The notes under the pieces: generated by a model | What the model saw: the letters and a program-made list of their open reading frames with translations, nothing else | Databases searched by the model: none | Told to the model about the DNA's origin: nothing | Translations under genes and position numbers: made by a program | Shown: piece after piece, positions 6,506-7,231 of the stretch | Position numbering within the stretch: the stretch's first letter is position 1 | How the letters are laid out: each line of letters begins with the position of its first letter | Source: Thermoplasmatota archaeon | GTDB taxonomy: Archaea; Thermoplasmatota; Penumbrarchaeia; Penumbrarchaeales; Penumbrarchaeaceae | Assembly (NCBI GenBank): GCA_016929175.1 | Contig: JAFGJI010000114.1 | Coordinates: 1-7,231, forward strand | Length of the DNA stretch: 7,231 nucleotides | Direction: 5' to 3'

Positions 6506-7231
6506 CCTGACCATGGATATGACCCTATCGACCCTTTCCACAGCTCCACCGATGTAATTTTCCGGATCCAATGCTTCCTCGAGTTCTCCGGGGCTCAGGA
6601 TCGATCTGACCATGTTATCTTCCATCAGTGCCACCCTGTACGGGGTCCCCTGATAATGCTTCATCGCGGCCTTTCTTGTGGATTCGTGTGCCTCTTGCCT
6701 GCCCATTCCTTTCCGGACGAGCCTCATTATCACGGATTCCGCCATTATGACCTCCCCGGCTCTCTTGAGGTTCTCGGTCATCCGCTCCTCGTTCACAACG
6801 AGACCCTCAAGGACCCATGTGAGTTTGACGATCACCTCGTCCGAAAGCACCATCATGTGGGGGATGATGAACCTCTCCGACGAGGAATTGGACAGGTCCC
6901 TCTCATTCCATTGCACCCCGTTCTCGTATGCTGGAACGAGGAAACCCCTTAGCGTCCTTGCAAGACCCGTTATGTTCTCGCATACTATGGGGTTCCTTTT
7001 GTGGGACATGGTCGATGATCCCACCTGTTTTTCGGCATCGAAGGGTTCTGACAGCTCTCCGATCTCGGGTCTCTGCAGGGTCCTTATCTCGGTTGCCACC
7101 TTCTCAACAGATACCGACAGGTTCGCGAGGTGGCCGAGAAGCTCGTTCAAGCGGTCCCTCTGGACGATCTGTGTGGATGCTTCCTCGACCCCGAGACCGA
7201 GCTCTTCCATGACCATGCTCTCGATCTCGAA
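6497..7231 (-). CDS. purB: Adenylosuccinate lyase, C-terminal half (start off window)
   Basis: The 244 codons in the window, ending at TAG 6499-6497, are the C-terminal half of a fumarase/aspartase-superfamily lyase. The signature loop GSSTMSHKRNP is encoded at 6989-7021; the serine in this mobile loop is the catalytic base in the family. Upstream are STQIVQRDR and LQRPEIGEL, and near the end DPENYIGGAVERVDRV, all matching PurB rather than argininosuccinate lyase or fumarase. PurB cleaves adenylosuccinate to AMP and fumarate, and SAICAR to AICAR and fumarate, in cytosolic purine synthesis. It normally has about 430-480 residues, so roughly half is missing to the right. The usual Pro of the loop (SxMPHKRNP) is Ser here. 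The frame stays open to the window edge (preceding residues FEIES), so the internal ATG at 7216 is not the start. Confidence 0.94.
   Translation of the reverse strand, partial: FEIESMVMEELGLGVEEASTQIVQRDRLNELLGHLANLSVSVEKVATEIRTLQRPEIGELSEPFDAEKQVGSSTMSHKRNPIVCENITGLARTLRGFLVPAYENGVQWNERDLSNSSSERFIIPHMMVLSDEVIVKLTWVLEGLVVNEERMTENLKRAGEVIMAESVIMRLVRKGMGRQEAHESTRKAAMKHYQGTPYRVALMEDNMVRSILSPGELEEALDPENYIGGAVERVDRVISMVRSP

Noticed and set aside
6480..6560. Transcription terminator between the convergent genes
   Set aside because: No T-rich tract or stable stem-loop followed by T's is visible on either strand near the stop codons.

Overview
The window looks archaeal, most likely euryarchaeal. A Thermoplasmatota-type lineage is my guess from style alone. 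Supporting signs are GGAGGTG-type ribosome binding sites, a TATA-like box with a short leader, heavy use of AGG/AGA for arginine and ATA for isoleucine, and surface proteins with N-terminal anchors and no bacterial outer-membrane features. Coding density is very high and both ends cut through genes. I see no RNA genes, mobile elements, CRISPR arrays or tRNAs.

Layout: (1) Positions 1-2408, minus strand: the first 802 codons of a large surface protein that runs off the left edge. It has a signal peptide, seven FG-GAP-like repeats that probably form a seven-bladed beta-propeller, two or three beta-sandwich domains, one transmembrane helix and a Pro/Arg-rich cytoplasmic tail. (2) Positions 2409-2626: a divergent promoter region with a TATA-like box on the minus side, an AT-rich candidate box on the plus side, and a perfect 13-bp palindrome. 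(3) Positions 2627-6505, plus strand: three tightly coupled genes with overlapping ends, encoding proteins of 142, 184 and 968 residues. Each has a single hydrophobic segment near its N-terminus and a predicted extracellular remainder. None is a family I can name with certainty. (4) Positions 6497-7231, minus strand: the C-terminal half of adenylosuccinate lyase (PurB), convergent with the third operon gene and overlapping it by 9 bp.

Interpretation: the three-gene plus-strand unit looks like a set of pilin-like or pseudopilin-like envelope proteins. It recalls haloarchaeal clusters in which short pilin-like proteins sit next to a very long protein with an N-terminal anchor (the DUF7284-DUF7288 type). 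That comparison is from memory of overall architecture, not from an alignment. The divergent propeller receptor or adhesin shares the intergenic control region and may belong to the same surface system. The purB gene is housekeeping purine metabolism and probably unrelated.
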